Positions 1-10,370 of a stretch of 64,000 nt of DNA are shown one piece after another; positions within the stretch are counted from its first letter, which is position 1; the number at the start of each line of letters is the position of its first letter. A model generated the notes under the pieces. It saw nothing but the letters and a program-made list of their open reading frames with translations, was not told the DNA's origin and ran no database searches. The position numbers were made by a program, and so were the translations under genes. The stretch is from Cyprinodon diabolis (taxonomy: Eukaryota > Chordata > Actinopteri > Cyprinodontiformes > Cyprinodontidae), in the NCBI GenBank assembly GCA_030533445.1, contig CM060066.1, positions 39,933,235 to 39,997,234 of the forward strand. Reading direction: 5' to 3'.

Positions 1-880
1 GTGAGTGGTCCAAAGTCATGTTCTCTGATGAAAGTAAATTTTGCATTTCCTTTGGAAATCAAGGTCCCAGAGTCTGGAGGAAAAGAAGAGAGGCACTTCA
101 TCCACGTTGCTTGAAGTCCAGTGTAAAGTTTCCACAGTCAGTGATGGTTTGGGGTGCCATGTCATCTGCTGGTGTTGGTCCATTGTGTTTTCTGAGGTCC
201 AGGGTCAACGCAGCCACATACCAGGAAGTTTTAGAGCACTTCATGCTTCCTGCAGCTGACCAACTTTTTGGAGATGCAGATTTCATTTTCCAACAGGACT
301 TGGCACCTGCACACAGTGCCAAAGCTACCAGTACCTGGTTGAAGGACCATGGTATCCCTGTTCTTAATTGGCCAGCAAACTCTCCTGACCTTAACCCCAT
401 AGAAAATCTATGGGGTATTGTGAAGAAGAAGATGCAATACACCAGACCCAACAATTCAGAAGAGCTAAAAGCCACTATTAGAGCAACCTGGGCTATCATA
501 ACACCTGAGCAGTGCCACAGACTGATCGACTCCATGCCACGCCGCATTGCTGCAGTAATACAGGCCAAAGGAGGCCCAACTAAATACTGAGTGCTGTACA
601 TGCTCATACTTTTCATGTTCATACTTTTCAGTTGGCCAACATTTCTATAAATCCTTTGTTTTTATTGGTCTTCAGTAATATTCTAATTTTCTGATATGAT
701 GAATTTGAGATTTTAATTTGTTGTCATTTGTAATCATCAAAATTAAACAAAATAAACATCTGAAATATATGAGTTTGTATGTAATGTATGAATATAATAT
801 ACAAGTTTCACTTTTTAAATGGAATTACTGAAATCAATCTACTTTTTCATGATATTCTAATTTTATGACCAGCACCTGTA
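1..880 (+). mobile_element. Tc1-like transposon, right part, cut by the window edge
   Basis: The right portion of a Tc1/mariner element: the C-terminal half of the transposase, about 250 bp of AT-rich subterminal DNA, and a right terminal inverted repeat at about 841-878 followed by TA (879-880). On the complementary strand the terminus reads CAGGTGCTGGTCATAAAATT. A related AATATTCTAATTTT motif occurs at about 677-692 and again near 852-865, which fits the inner and outer repeats of IR/DR-type Tc1 elements. The left end lies outside the window. Confidence 0.9.
3..590 (+). CDS. Tc1-like DD34E transposase, C-terminal 195 residues (5' end outside window)
   Basis: Tc1-family transposases bind the terminal inverted repeats and cut and paste the element into TA dinucleotides. 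The frame is open from the window edge and ends with TGA at 588-590. Catalytic residues visible are Asp in FSDES (residue 9 of the visible part), Asp in FQQDLAPAHS (residue 99) and Glu in NPIENLW (residue 134); 34 residues separate the last two, the DD34E signature. The conserved NSPDLNPIE block and the C-terminal AKGGPTKY ending are intact, so this half is undamaged. The N-terminal paired-type DNA-binding domain and real start lie upstream, so whether the whole protein is intact cannot be judged. It sits on the strand opposite ctnna2 and has no host function that I can see. Confidence 0.9.
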   Translation, partial: EWSKVMFSDESKFCISFGNQGPRVWRKRREALHPRCLKSSVKFPQSVMVWGAMSSAGVGPLCFLRSRVNAATYQEVLEHFMLPAADQLFGDADFIFQQDLAPAHSAKATSTWLKDHGIPVLNWPANSPDLNPIENLWGIVKKKMQYTRPNNSEELKATIRATWAIITPEQCHRLIDSMPRRIAAVIQAKGGPTKY

Positions 881-975
881 TGTCTGTGTGACTTGATTAT
901 CTCTGTAAAATGCCTTGAGATGACATGTGTTGTCAAATGGCGCTATGTAAATAAACTGAATTAAATTGAATTAAC
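881..975 (+). repeat. LINE 3' tail fragment (L2/Rex1-like)
   Basis: Contains TGCCTTGAGATGACATGTG followed by an AAATAAACTGAATT-type tail. The same 3' terminus recurs at 28555, 37999 (both inverted), 20188 and 40370, so it is an interspersed repeat end. It directly abuts the Tc1 right terminus. Confidence 0.65.
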
Positions 976-3900
976 ATGTGGGGATAAGTTTAGGTCTTCT
1001 CATAGCACTCTTAGAGCGGCAATGCAAGGCATTCATGGTTGGTATTTAAAAAGAAAAATGCTTGGCATAAACAAACAAGCTAAAGTAGCCCCCTCAAGCC
1101 CAGTGTAGATTTCCTCTGCTTCTCGTGCCAGGACACACGAACAACACCATGGAGGCAAATCCAATTAAACAGCATGTGGGGTGAGAACACTGCCCTCATT
1201 TAAAACAAATACCAAGTTAATATGTATTTTAGCTGCACATCAAGGAATAAACAATTTAAATACATATTACATTTTAGCAGTCACACATATATATCATCAC
1301 TGCAAGTATGTGAACATGCATTGGTTATTTTCTTTTTGTTTCAGGATCTAGGGCAGACCCACTTTAATTAATTTAATCTATAACTGAACATGTAGAATAT
1401 CTGAATTCCATTTAGATGTTAAATCCCCTGCTATAGATTATCTTGATGCTTAGATAAATCCCTAAAGTGATTTATATTGGAGTGTTTTTTTTTTTTATAA
1501 ACAGTATAAACTAGGAAAAGAAAAAAAAAAACAAAAAACAAATAATTGTTCCATGAGGTAATGGCTGGATTTAGTTTGCTTTTGCTTGTCTTTTTTAGTC
1601 ACTTGTGTATTGCTAAGGAACGCGTCGATCGGTCAAGAGTATTTTTTAAATTGGTCAGAAACACTGTGCTGATCCAACGCGGCAGTTAATTGGCTCACCA
1701 CAAGCCTCTCCAAGATCTTAGTAGTAAATAGACACTTGAAAATAGCTCTGTAACAGGGATGGCTACTCCAGATCTTGAAGACTGTTGACCAGCAACCTAA
1801 AGATGTGTCCTTGTTCAAGCATACCTTGATTAAATGCCTAAAGTACATCTTCAGCATGCAGGTTCTCCTGAGTCCTGGTAATTATCTTAATATTTGATTC
1901 AGTTAACTTGAAGCAGGGGCACCCACATCTAAAAGTGTATGAACACATGCTTAAGAACTGGAGCTGCCCATCCCTGGTCTATAACAATCAAAGTAAGAGG
2001 ATCTAAATATCTGTTTTCGGAATGCAGGGAGTTGAAAAAACTTTACGTGAAGGTGCATGGTTTGGGATGTTTTCCAAGTAACTATTAATGTGACTTAAAT
2101 GAAAACATATTCAGAGGAGGACTTGCAGATAGACTTGGGATCATCGTTCGTCTGCAAACCCGAAGGGACCTTGTGCTTGAAATCCTAAAATGTGGGGTGG
2201 AGAGTCTTTGCCAGACAGCAGAATTCATCTGTCCATCTATTACGGCAAGTTATCTAGGCCCTGCAACAACACAGCAAAGCAGCTTAGATTTACAACAGAT
2301 ATAGTGGGACACACAGCCTCCAAAAAGTTCAGCTCTTTGGAAGTTCACATAAAATCTTCTCATCAGAAGTCTTCGAGACCATGAAATTTTTTATTTTTTT
2401 TGAAAAATGTGAAATGTACCATCTGTTTTGGCCTATAATGAGGTCTGCAGAGCCTTAGATGTTGATCAGGTTTTTCTATATGTCTGGATAGTACTCAAGG
2501 AGTAATTTTGCTAGGTCAGACTTTACTGGAAAGTTTTATCCCTGTTCCATGTTTTATCTTTTGATGGCTAATGGTTCTGTAGTGTTGTTTGCTGGAGTTG
2601 AAGAAATTACTTGGTTATCATTTTCCGGACTGACCTATGCAAATTACTTTGCTCGTTCAGACCCCGGAATATAGCCTAATTCATATCACAAAGACTCTTA
2701 ATTTAACTGGTCAGACAGTAAATATCTGTAGTTCACATCTAATGTTTTGACTTTATCTTTCAAGGGGCATCAGTATTTTATGCATTTTAGGGACAGTTTG
2801 GTTGGGATTCCTTTTTCCTTCAGAAAATAAAGTTATTATTAAAATATTTAATTCTGTATTTCCTCTCATTAACTGATATTAATGTTTGTTTTATGATCTG
2901 GGGGGATCATTCGCCTAGGATGTGTCAGACTTGTCCTTAGGCACATCACTTTAGCCGGTGATGGTAAAAGAAATATATTTACTTTTCTATTTCCATCGAA
3001 AACCCTTTTTAACACCGTGTTCCTTGGGAAACAACAAAACCAATTTCTGCCCACTGACTCTTTAAGGCTTCTTGGTCTCTCAGCTTGAAGTTTTGGCATG
3101 CCAGTGGCACCCTGGGGTGTGGTTTGATGATTACATACTCATGTCCAGTGTGGCCAAAAATATAATATAAACAAAGCTGTTCAGTAATTGCAGCCTAATC
3201 AACAGGAGCTCTGCGGTGACATTCATCAGGATCGCCTGACTTCAGGACTGTAGGGTGGCCATTAACATATTTGCTTTTTTATACTTCCTGTCCCCAACTG
3301 TTCAAGCCATGAATTATTCACTCATCTATAATTACTTTAAAGTGTGTACAGCTGGTATCTTAGATATGACCATGTGTGATTTTTCTTAATGCCAATGTTC
3401 TGAGTCACAGTGAAAATGTAAACAGAGATTTATTAATAATTCTATGTGTGGCTAATTCTCTGAGTAGAATAAAATCTTTCCCACAATCTTTGTACTAAAG
3501 AAACACATTAAGTCAGGGCATACTGGTCTTCCACACAAATGAAAGAGTATAAAGTCTTTGGGAGAAATATAGAAAATTCCCTATCCAAAAAATAGGTCTG
3601 GGGGTGTCGGGTAGGGGAGTAAGGGATTTGGTTAGTATAGCAATTCGCTTCTAAAATAGTGTGACAAAATAGAGCATGTCAGGGAGGAAGGCAGAGAAAG
3701 GGTTGTGAACACAAAGGAAAGCTGCACAGCAGAGGGGTAAACACATGAGCCAATTGGGACGTCAGAGGAGCGCAGCAAGGGTCTCGGTGCTGCACCCACC
3801 CCCCTCCTCTCAGCCACCTTCCCCAGCAGCTCTCTAGAATTCACTTATCCCCAAATCCCTTCCCCTTCTTTACTGATAACAACAAGGAGCAAGCCTTGGG

Positions 3901-5304
3901 AGCTTAACACAGTGGCAAATCCAGCCGAGGGAGAGCGGCGCCAATACACTAGGTGACTAGGCTACGTCTGCTGGGATTAGAGCGCTTTCCGGGTTTCTTT
4001 ACCAAGTGCTGCATTTTGAAATGACTTTAATTTGTTTCATTTGAAATAAACTGCCCAGACACTCAGGTTCAATTTTATGGATGACCTATCAGCAAGGTTA
4101 TCCAATCACAGTGTTTAGAGATGTTTACAGTGTGTTGACTTCCTATAAATCATCCATGGCATGTCTCACAAGTGGGGATTTTATTTAACCTCATGCACAA
4201 AAGCAAACTACAAAGTGGAGACATTTTTAAGAAGATTTAAGCTCCTAAAAAAAGCCTTTTGCCTGATTTAGATGTTAGTTAAGACGAGAGAAATACTAGT
4301 GAAGCTGAGAGTAGAACTGAGACATCACACAGACATCCTTTGTCTTTTATCTGCAGTCTGGATAGGTTTGGCGGGATCACAACTGTAAACCTCAATGTGC
4401 TCATGTCAGCTCCTATGGAGAAAATGGATTACCCCCCTTGTCTGTTGAAAAAGAAGACAGTGCACCAGTGTGGACTTGGCATGACCGTAAGAGGACAGCA
4501 AGCTTATCCTAACACCACACACTGGAGCAGATTGTACAACTCAACACTGGTGTAGAAAAAAAACATACCTTTTATGGATGTGTTTACCTTGTGCATGTCC
4601 TAAATTTTAATCTCAGAAGCCATGACACTGTTGGCTGGTAGAAAAACAGTGCTGAGAAATACTGTCAGTGTGCCAGATACTCCGTTCACTAAAGGACTAT
4701 TTTAAAAAAAGTTGACCATCTAGGCACAAAATATCTATTTATCTTATACTAACATATCTGCAACATGTGTTAATACTTATCTGCTCTGTATTACTGTTAA
4801 AAATCATAAGAAAGGGGACACTTTGCCTTTTCAAACTGTTCACGAATAGAGCTGCCCACTCACGGCTTAGTTGAGTGCCAGAAAAACTAGTTAACAGTTT
4901 GGTGCTGTAAAGGTCCTTTGTATACAAGTGTTGGTGCATCTTAGCTCAGATGGCCCTGCAATGTAACACTGCAGGAGCCCTAGTGGGAGTATAAATACAA
5001 CAAACTAAAGTACTTCTCACCCAGAATCCCCACAGTCTTTTTTGGAGGAAGCCAAAACATGGGCCTGTTCTTCCTGTTTATTACACAATATCATCTTAAA
5101 ATGTATATATCCATTTAAACAAGTTAACAAGAGGAGGACTCCTCCATACTTTGTCATCTTTCAACCACAATGTCAGTGTAATTGGGGGATATTTAATGAG
5201 CTGATTTTATAATATACAAATGTATGTAATGTTTATTAAACCAGGTATGTCTCATTGAGATTACAAAAACCAAAGGTCAAACAGCATAATATTAAACTCC
5301 AAAA
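976..5304. other. Intron/intergenic DNA of ctnna2, mostly without recognisable features
   Basis: AT-rich non-coding sequence downstream (in gene sense) of the last visible ctnna2 exon. I searched the minus strand for the next ctnna2 exon (expected to begin AIMAQLPQE) and did not find it here or anywhere in 1-8852. Apart from the short LINE remnant at 1633-1740, nothing codes convincingly. A short stretch at about 5225-5270 resembles a common fish repeat but is too short to assign. Confidence 0.6.
1633..1740 (-). pseudogene. Short LINE reverse-transcriptase remnant
   Basis: The minus-strand translation contains KILERLVVSQLTAALDQHS followed by VSDQF. This resembles the reverse-transcriptase block just before the finger region of CR1/L2/Rex1-type LINEs, where KxLExxVxxQL...LDxxxxxDxFQSGFR is usual. 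Similarity is lost at both ends after about 35 codons. It is a fragment only; the assignment rests on one motif. Confidence 0.4.
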
Positions 5305-5760
5305 TAGAATCCAGCAAAGCTAAATGCACCAGGGAGCTTTATCACAGATCCTTCCTCCCAGCAGCTGTAAGGCTTTATAACATCACTGTTCCCAACAACC
5401 TCAATAGGTTTTTATATTGATGCTGATTTCTGCAGTTTCCTTCTTTAGTCACTTAAATAATATGCTGCTATTATTTTTGCAAATCTCTGGTGTTGCTGCT
5501 ATTTTCGCATACCCATTACTGTAAAAAATGTCCACAGTTGTACATTGGTTATTTTTTATTCAGATGCACAGTATTTATATTGTAAATGCACTGCACAGTA
5601 CAGTATTTTTTTTTAACTCTGTCACTTATTCTGTTATCTCTATACACTTTTAAGTTCCATATTTGTTTTACCACATTTGCTATAATCTTTTGCTACTGTA
5701 ACAGCGCAATTTCGCCATTGTGGGACAACAAAGGTATTTTCTATTCTATTCTAGCCAATT
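5305..5760 (+). mobile_element. LINE 3' end: ORF2 C-terminus plus 3' UTR
   Basis: Translating about 5315-5420 gives a segment containing RSFLPAAVRLYNITVPNNLN, the C-terminal tail typical of CR1/L2/Rex1-type LINE ORF2 proteins. A 3' UTR of about 330 bp follows, ending in CAATTTCGCCATTGTGGGAC and AACAAAGG. The GTGGGACA...AAAGG tail also occurs at the 3' end of the SINE at 61047-61263. The copy is strongly 5'-truncated. Confidence 0.65.
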
Positions 5761-6358
5761 CACTATAGATGTCCCCTAATTAGAAAACTATGTCTTCAAG
5801 ACTCTGTTTATATACTGTGGTTTGTTGGAGATCACTTCTTCTGGATGGACAAGAAAGATGTAGCAGTTACTGTATATGTAGCAGATGATCTCTCTCCATC
5901 CTCTTACCCGGAGACAGAAGAAATGTGGGATGAAAGGTTTTGAGGAGGAGGCCATCAGCCCTTAGCTGTCCTGGTTTCTCTGAGACAGCGGCTCAGAGTT
6001 TCTGATTGGCTGTTCCCTCCTCCCACACACATTAGTTCTTGAGGGGACTGTCAATAAATATCTGCATAAAACACTCTTGATAGGAAAACATTCATAAATT
6101 TTATGTCTTGTGACCCTTAGACACAAAATGAATGCCAAATCATCATTTTAAGATTAAGCACACTCTTTTTTGTCCAGTTTCAATGCATTTTCTATACTTA
6201 TTTAAATTTTTTTCCTCAAAATTAATGGGAGCTTTTTTAACTGCTTTCAGGTCATGTGACTGACAAAAAATAATTTCTAATTATTAGACAGGACTGGAGA
6301 GATGATGCAGACTTGTTTTTATTCAATTATAATGCATTTTTGTAAACATTTATAAAAC
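5761..6358. other. Non-coding intronic DNA, no feature seen
   Basis: AT-rich sequence without an open frame of interest, inverted termini or a recognisable repeat. Confidence 0.5.
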
Positions 6359-6362
6359 TTAA

Positions 6363-7094
6363 AGGAAAAGTCCGGTCATATTCAGAATTCAAACTTCTGA
6401 AAGTACTTTAAATCGGAATTTATTACGTACCGTTCCATAAATTAGTGTGTTTTTAATTAAGAGTAATTTTCTTTTGAGTGTGCTTTACCAGAGACATCCT
6501 TGTTTGTCAAAGAACACTACTGCCACCTACCAGTTTGTGACATCATGGTGCGGAATCGGCTGTTGATCAAGTCCCAGTGCTGTATCTGGCTACATATTTT
6601 TTCTCTGGCCAGAATTTCGATGGAAAATCTTCCTTCCTCAAGGTGGCAATCCAACGACAAACCCGTGGTGGATCATGAATCGGGAAGGTTTTTTTTTTTT
6701 CACTTTTACCCGATGCATTGCAACGTCCAACTGCCATGCACATACGCATTTTCAGTTTAACTATAGCTCTTGCAAATTCAATGGTGAAGTCCTCTCGAAA
6801 ACTTAAATAATTGTTGTTGGAGGGGTGTCTAGTGGCTCCCATTGATTCTGCTTGTAAAGCGGGGAGAATTGTGCTCGGCTTACCACAACGTGACGTCATT
6901 GCCGGAAAATGTCAGCAGTGAGGTGTTTCCATATTTAGGCAAAATTGGCCTGTCCCTGACTCGGTGATCGAAAAGAAAATTATTATTTAAATGTTTTTAA
7001 TGATTAAGGCTAAATTCATTAAATCAACGCAAACAAATTAGTTTTAGGTATGGATAATGATCTTTTGATTATTCTTTGCTGATGGACCTTTCCT
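6363..7094. mobile_element. TTAA-flanked MITE (Kolobok- or piggyBac-type)
   Basis: A 732-bp segment bounded by TTAA at 6359-6362 and 7095-7098. The termini are inverted: AGGAAAAGTCC on the left and AGGAAAGGTCC on the complementary strand at the right, 10 of 11 matching. A TTAA duplication with AGG-starting ends is typical of Kolobok-type non-autonomous elements in fish; piggyBac is the alternative. Inside are a poly-T run (about 6690-6700) and a 110-codon minus-strand open frame with no recognisable domain, which I do not consider a gene. Confidence 0.7.
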
Positions 7095-7098
7095 TTAA

Positions 7099-8852
7099 TC
7101 GGGGATTCTCATTATCCATTATAAGAAAAGTATTTCATATATTGCTAGTTCTTTAGTGAAAAAGGAGGAGTGAGTCAACAGAGAGCAGCTGCCCAGGTCA
7201 GAGAGGAAGTCAGTTCACCCTTGATGAGGTTGTATCCCCGGCTAGGATAATAGCAAAAAATCAGATGCAGGGTGCAAGACACAAAAGCAAAATTTCAATA
7301 GATATGCAGTAAATTGCTAAAATAACGCCTGCAGCATGTAGACTCACGATTTAGGGGTGCATAATAAAAGATAACGAAATAGTAAAAGAACCTCTAAAAG
7401 ATTGGTACTGTATATCCTTACCTTTTCCATAAGAGCTAATGGCTTAACATACCACCCGGTGCTTCCTCTCAAACAAGTTTTGCTGGCTGAACTTTAGCAA
7501 GTGTGACAATTGATAGATTAAGAAAAAAAAAAGTTTTTCTGTTCTGTAGAATAAAAAAAATATATTTTTATATAAAAGTTAACTTTTAAAACAGTTAACC
7601 GTTCTTACAGAAGTGGATATTCTAATTGGCATATCTCAGGATCACTCTTTAATGTTAAAAGGAACTACTAAAAAGTGTAAAAATCTTAAGTACAGAGTCA
7701 ACATGCCTTTGCAGACAACATACTTAAACGGGGGCATGAAACCCAGTTTGTAGATTAAATTAGGTCAGGCACACTGAAAGCACAGTCAAAGTCCTAAAAT
7801 GTGCATAACTGAAATCCTAAGAGTGTGCATGTCTTATTAAACTATTGTTGCAGTGGTTAGTAGTAAAACAAATAAAACATTCTTACCCATTTTATTTTAA
7901 TAAAACACGAAAACTGTAGCAATAAAAATGTTTTAGTAAAGCAAAAACACAGAGGAGCTTTTTTTAAGGATGACCAATGGATTTGGTGGTAAAGGTGTTA
8001 AATTACTGAGGTAGTTTGCTGACAATTCTCCAATGAACAAGTTTAAACATCATGACATTATTGCTCCTAATGGCTCCTTGAGGAAGAATAGGTTGCCTTC
8101 CACTCATGTACAGAGATTTTTCAAACACCGAAAAAAAAAGGCATCATTAAGGAGGTAGCAGCTCCACATTAGAGGCATTTAGCTAAAACAGGATTCTGAT
8201 TTGATTGGATTTATTTCTCAGCTTTTAGTGAATTACCCCCTATGTTTGCAGGCTGTACAGAGACCTTGCTGGGGCCACAGGGAGTGATATTGAGCCAAGT
8301 CACACTTCTGTCTTCCACAATCCATTCAAAATGCAGCACACCGCTAGAGACTGTGTGTTGCTGGAGGGAAGCAGGGACTGATACCCTCTTAATGTCCTTT
8401 AAGCTGGGCCCAAGTGAAAAATTGCTAATGTGCAACAAAGCCCAGCCCTGGCGATCACGACTGAGGCTTTGGCACAGGTCTGTGTCCCATTATGAGGGGC
8501 ATCTGAGGGGAAGTTGGTAATTAATTCTTTGTTTGTGGTTTGTAATTTTACACCTTCAAACCCTGAACATAGCTGATATGGAATAATGATGCTGTTGGAA
8601 TCAGTTAAATGCTCCAAAAGTGATGAAAGGTTGATGGCCTCATTCATGGACTGCTAGAAAATGACCAACATTTCTTAAGAAAAACACCTGAGCTGTAAAT
8701 AATAGCTTTTCAAAAATAAAATAATTATTCAAGGTTTCTATTACTTTATCGAAGCAAAATACATAGACGTTTTCCTGTTCTTGTTTGTTAAAAGTTTGTT
8801 AATTTGGGGGACTTTTGAAAAGGAGAACAGAAGGACGTGATCACCCACTTAC
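7099..8852. other. Intronic DNA with a candidate conserved element near 8220-8520
   Basis: Mostly AT-rich non-coding sequence. About 8220-8520 is less AT-rich, lacks simple repeats and is open on both strands, which is often how a conserved non-coding element looks, but I have no comparison to prove it. No splice-flanked ctnna2 exon is visible. Confidence 0.4.
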
Positions 8853-8966
8853 CCGAGCACTCTGACCGGCAATAAGCTGGTCATCTTCAGTCTGGACACT
8901 AGTCCTGCTGCGAGTGTCATAGTCCTCCTGCTCAAAGTCCGAGTCATCCTCCAACTCCTCTGGTGT
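8853..8966 (-). CDS. ctnna2: ctnna2 internal exon: phosphorylated linker before the actin-binding domain
   Basis: A 114-nt exon (38 codons, phase 0 at both ends) running from TPEELEDDSDFEQEDYD to AGQSAR. The acceptor is TCTCCTACAG at the high-coordinate side and the donor is GTAAGT at 8847-8852. It encodes the flexible linker between the M domain and the C-terminal F-actin-binding domain of alpha-catenin. The serine in DDSDFE and the cluster RSRTSVQTED match the CK2 and CK1 phosphorylation sites known in alpha-E-catenin (S641, S652, S655, T658). The EQEDYD block matches the neural paralogue CTNNA2 rather than CTNNA1, which has ETEDFD. A Thr replaces the Val that CTNNA2 usually has before RSRT. 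The length is divisible by three. This is the last ctnna2 exon in the window; the following exon is off the left edge. Confidence 0.95.
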
Positions 8967-9252
8967 CTGTAGGAGACATAAGACCAAATTAGAGAAACAA
9001 ACAAATCAAACTTATGGAAAAAAGCATTTCCGCCATAAAAACTGCAGTTTTCCTTTGAAAATAAGTATCATTCTTACAGTTTTGTATTCTGCATACAATA
9101 TTTCAAATGTGTCTTTCCGGTATACAGTACAAGCATAAATATACCTAATAAGCTAATCCCCACACATAATTGGTGAAAACAGCAAGAAAAATGGAGAGCA
9201 ATGCTGATGCAGTTTTTATTACACAAACACACACATATATATATATATATAT
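8967..9252. other. Intron start, ending in an (AT)n run
   Basis: Upstream part (gene sense) of the acceptor side of the 15.2-kb intron. Only a short (AT)n tract at about 9234-9252 is recognisable. Confidence 0.5.
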
Positions 9253-9461
9253 GGTAAATGGTAAATGGCCTGTACGTATATAGCGCCTTTATTCAAGTCA
9301 GGAGACCAAAGCGCTTTACACTAGATTCATTCACCCATTCACGCACACACTCACACACTGATGGTGGCAAGCTACATTGTAGCCACAGCTGCCCTGGGGC
9401 TCACTGACAGAAGCGGGGCTGCCGTACACTGGTGCCACCGGGCCACCCTCTGACCACCATC
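9253..9461 (-). repeat. tRNA-derived SINE, 3' part, inverted, joined to a LINE
   Basis: Begins GGTAAATGGTAAATGGCC and continues through CACTGATGGTGGCAAGCTAC to CTGACCACCATC. It matches 57760-57960 almost base for base and 55979-56150 more loosely. Other copies carry a reversed tRNA-like head beyond this point, so the element runs on the minus strand. Here it stops at about 9461, where LINE sequence begins, so the head is missing. Confidence 0.7.
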
Positions 9462-10370
9462 GTTGCTCTCATCCTGACAGAGACGTGGCTCACATCATCA
9501 ATCCCGGACAACGCCATTAGCCTGGAGGGGCTAGCTACTTTCCGCGCCGACAGAAACAAAGAACTCAGCGGTAAGAGCCGAGGAGGCGGACTCTGTGTTT
9601 ACATAAATAACAACTGGTGTAAAAATGCTAGAATAGTCACAAGTTTTTGCTCTCCGGACATAGAGCTTCTGACTGTTAGCTGCAGACCCTTTTACCTGCC
9701 CAGAGAGTTCACTGTTGTTACCATCACAGCAGTGTATGTCCCCCCCAGCGCTGATACAAAGGAGGCCATGGGTGTTCTCTATCGGACTGTCTCTGAGCTG
9801 CAATCTACACACACAGAGGGCGTTTTCATCATTGCTGGAGATTTTAATCAGGCGAATATGAAAACTGTTCTCCCTCATTTTTATCAACACGTGGATTTTG
9901 CTACTCGTGGAGAGAACACTCTGGACTTAGTTTATATAAACATAAAAGACGCATTCAGAACAGCCCCCCGCCCCCACATCGGCTCCTAAGACCACCTTTC
10001 TGTGATGCTAATTCCTGCATACAGACCCCTGCTGATCAGAGCAAAACCTACAGTGAAGCAGGTGAGGGTCTGGACGGAGGGGGCCATGGAGGCACTCCAG
10101 GACAGCTTTGAATGCTCTGAATGGGACATGTTCAAATCAGCAGCAACATATCACAACAAGATCAATGTTGATGAGTACGCCATGACTGTTTCAGCCTACA
10201 TAAACCACTGCATCGAGGACGTCAACACAACAAAGACCATCACCACCCGAGCCGACCTACGGCCCTGGATGACTGAGGAGGTCCGCCACGCGCTAAAAGC
10301 ACGGAACTCAGCCTTCAAGTCTGGTGACAAAGAGGCACTGAGCCATCAGGTTAGCAAAGCGGAACCATAA
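9462..10370 (+). pseudogene. LINE ORF2, endonuclease half and linker (truncated, one stop, ends in a frameshift)
   Basis: In active elements this domain nicks target DNA to prime reverse transcription. Visible motifs are LTETWL (catalytic Glu), RGGGLCVYI and IIAGDFNQ (GDFN). The domain then reaches HIGS-stop-DHLS. In relatives this is the SDH catalytic motif, so the TAA at 9987-9989 most simply derives from the TCA serine codon of SDH. The same frame continues after the stop through RPWMTEEVRHALKARNSAF and ends at 10368-10370, because the frame shifts by +1 near 10357-10360. The first part of the domain is missing; the in-frame ATG at 9432 lies in SINE sequence and is not a real start. Confidence 0.85.

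Noticed and set aside
2100..2400. Less AT-rich stretch at 2100-2400 as a LINE fragment
   Set aside because: No conserved protein block or tail could be identified.
6567..6899. 110-codon minus-strand frame
   Set aside because: It lies entirely inside the TTAA MITE and has no transposase motif.
1..8852. Search for the next ctnna2 exon (AIMAQLPQE...)
   Set aside because: No minus-strand translation in 1-8852 resembles it, so it must lie beyond the left edge.
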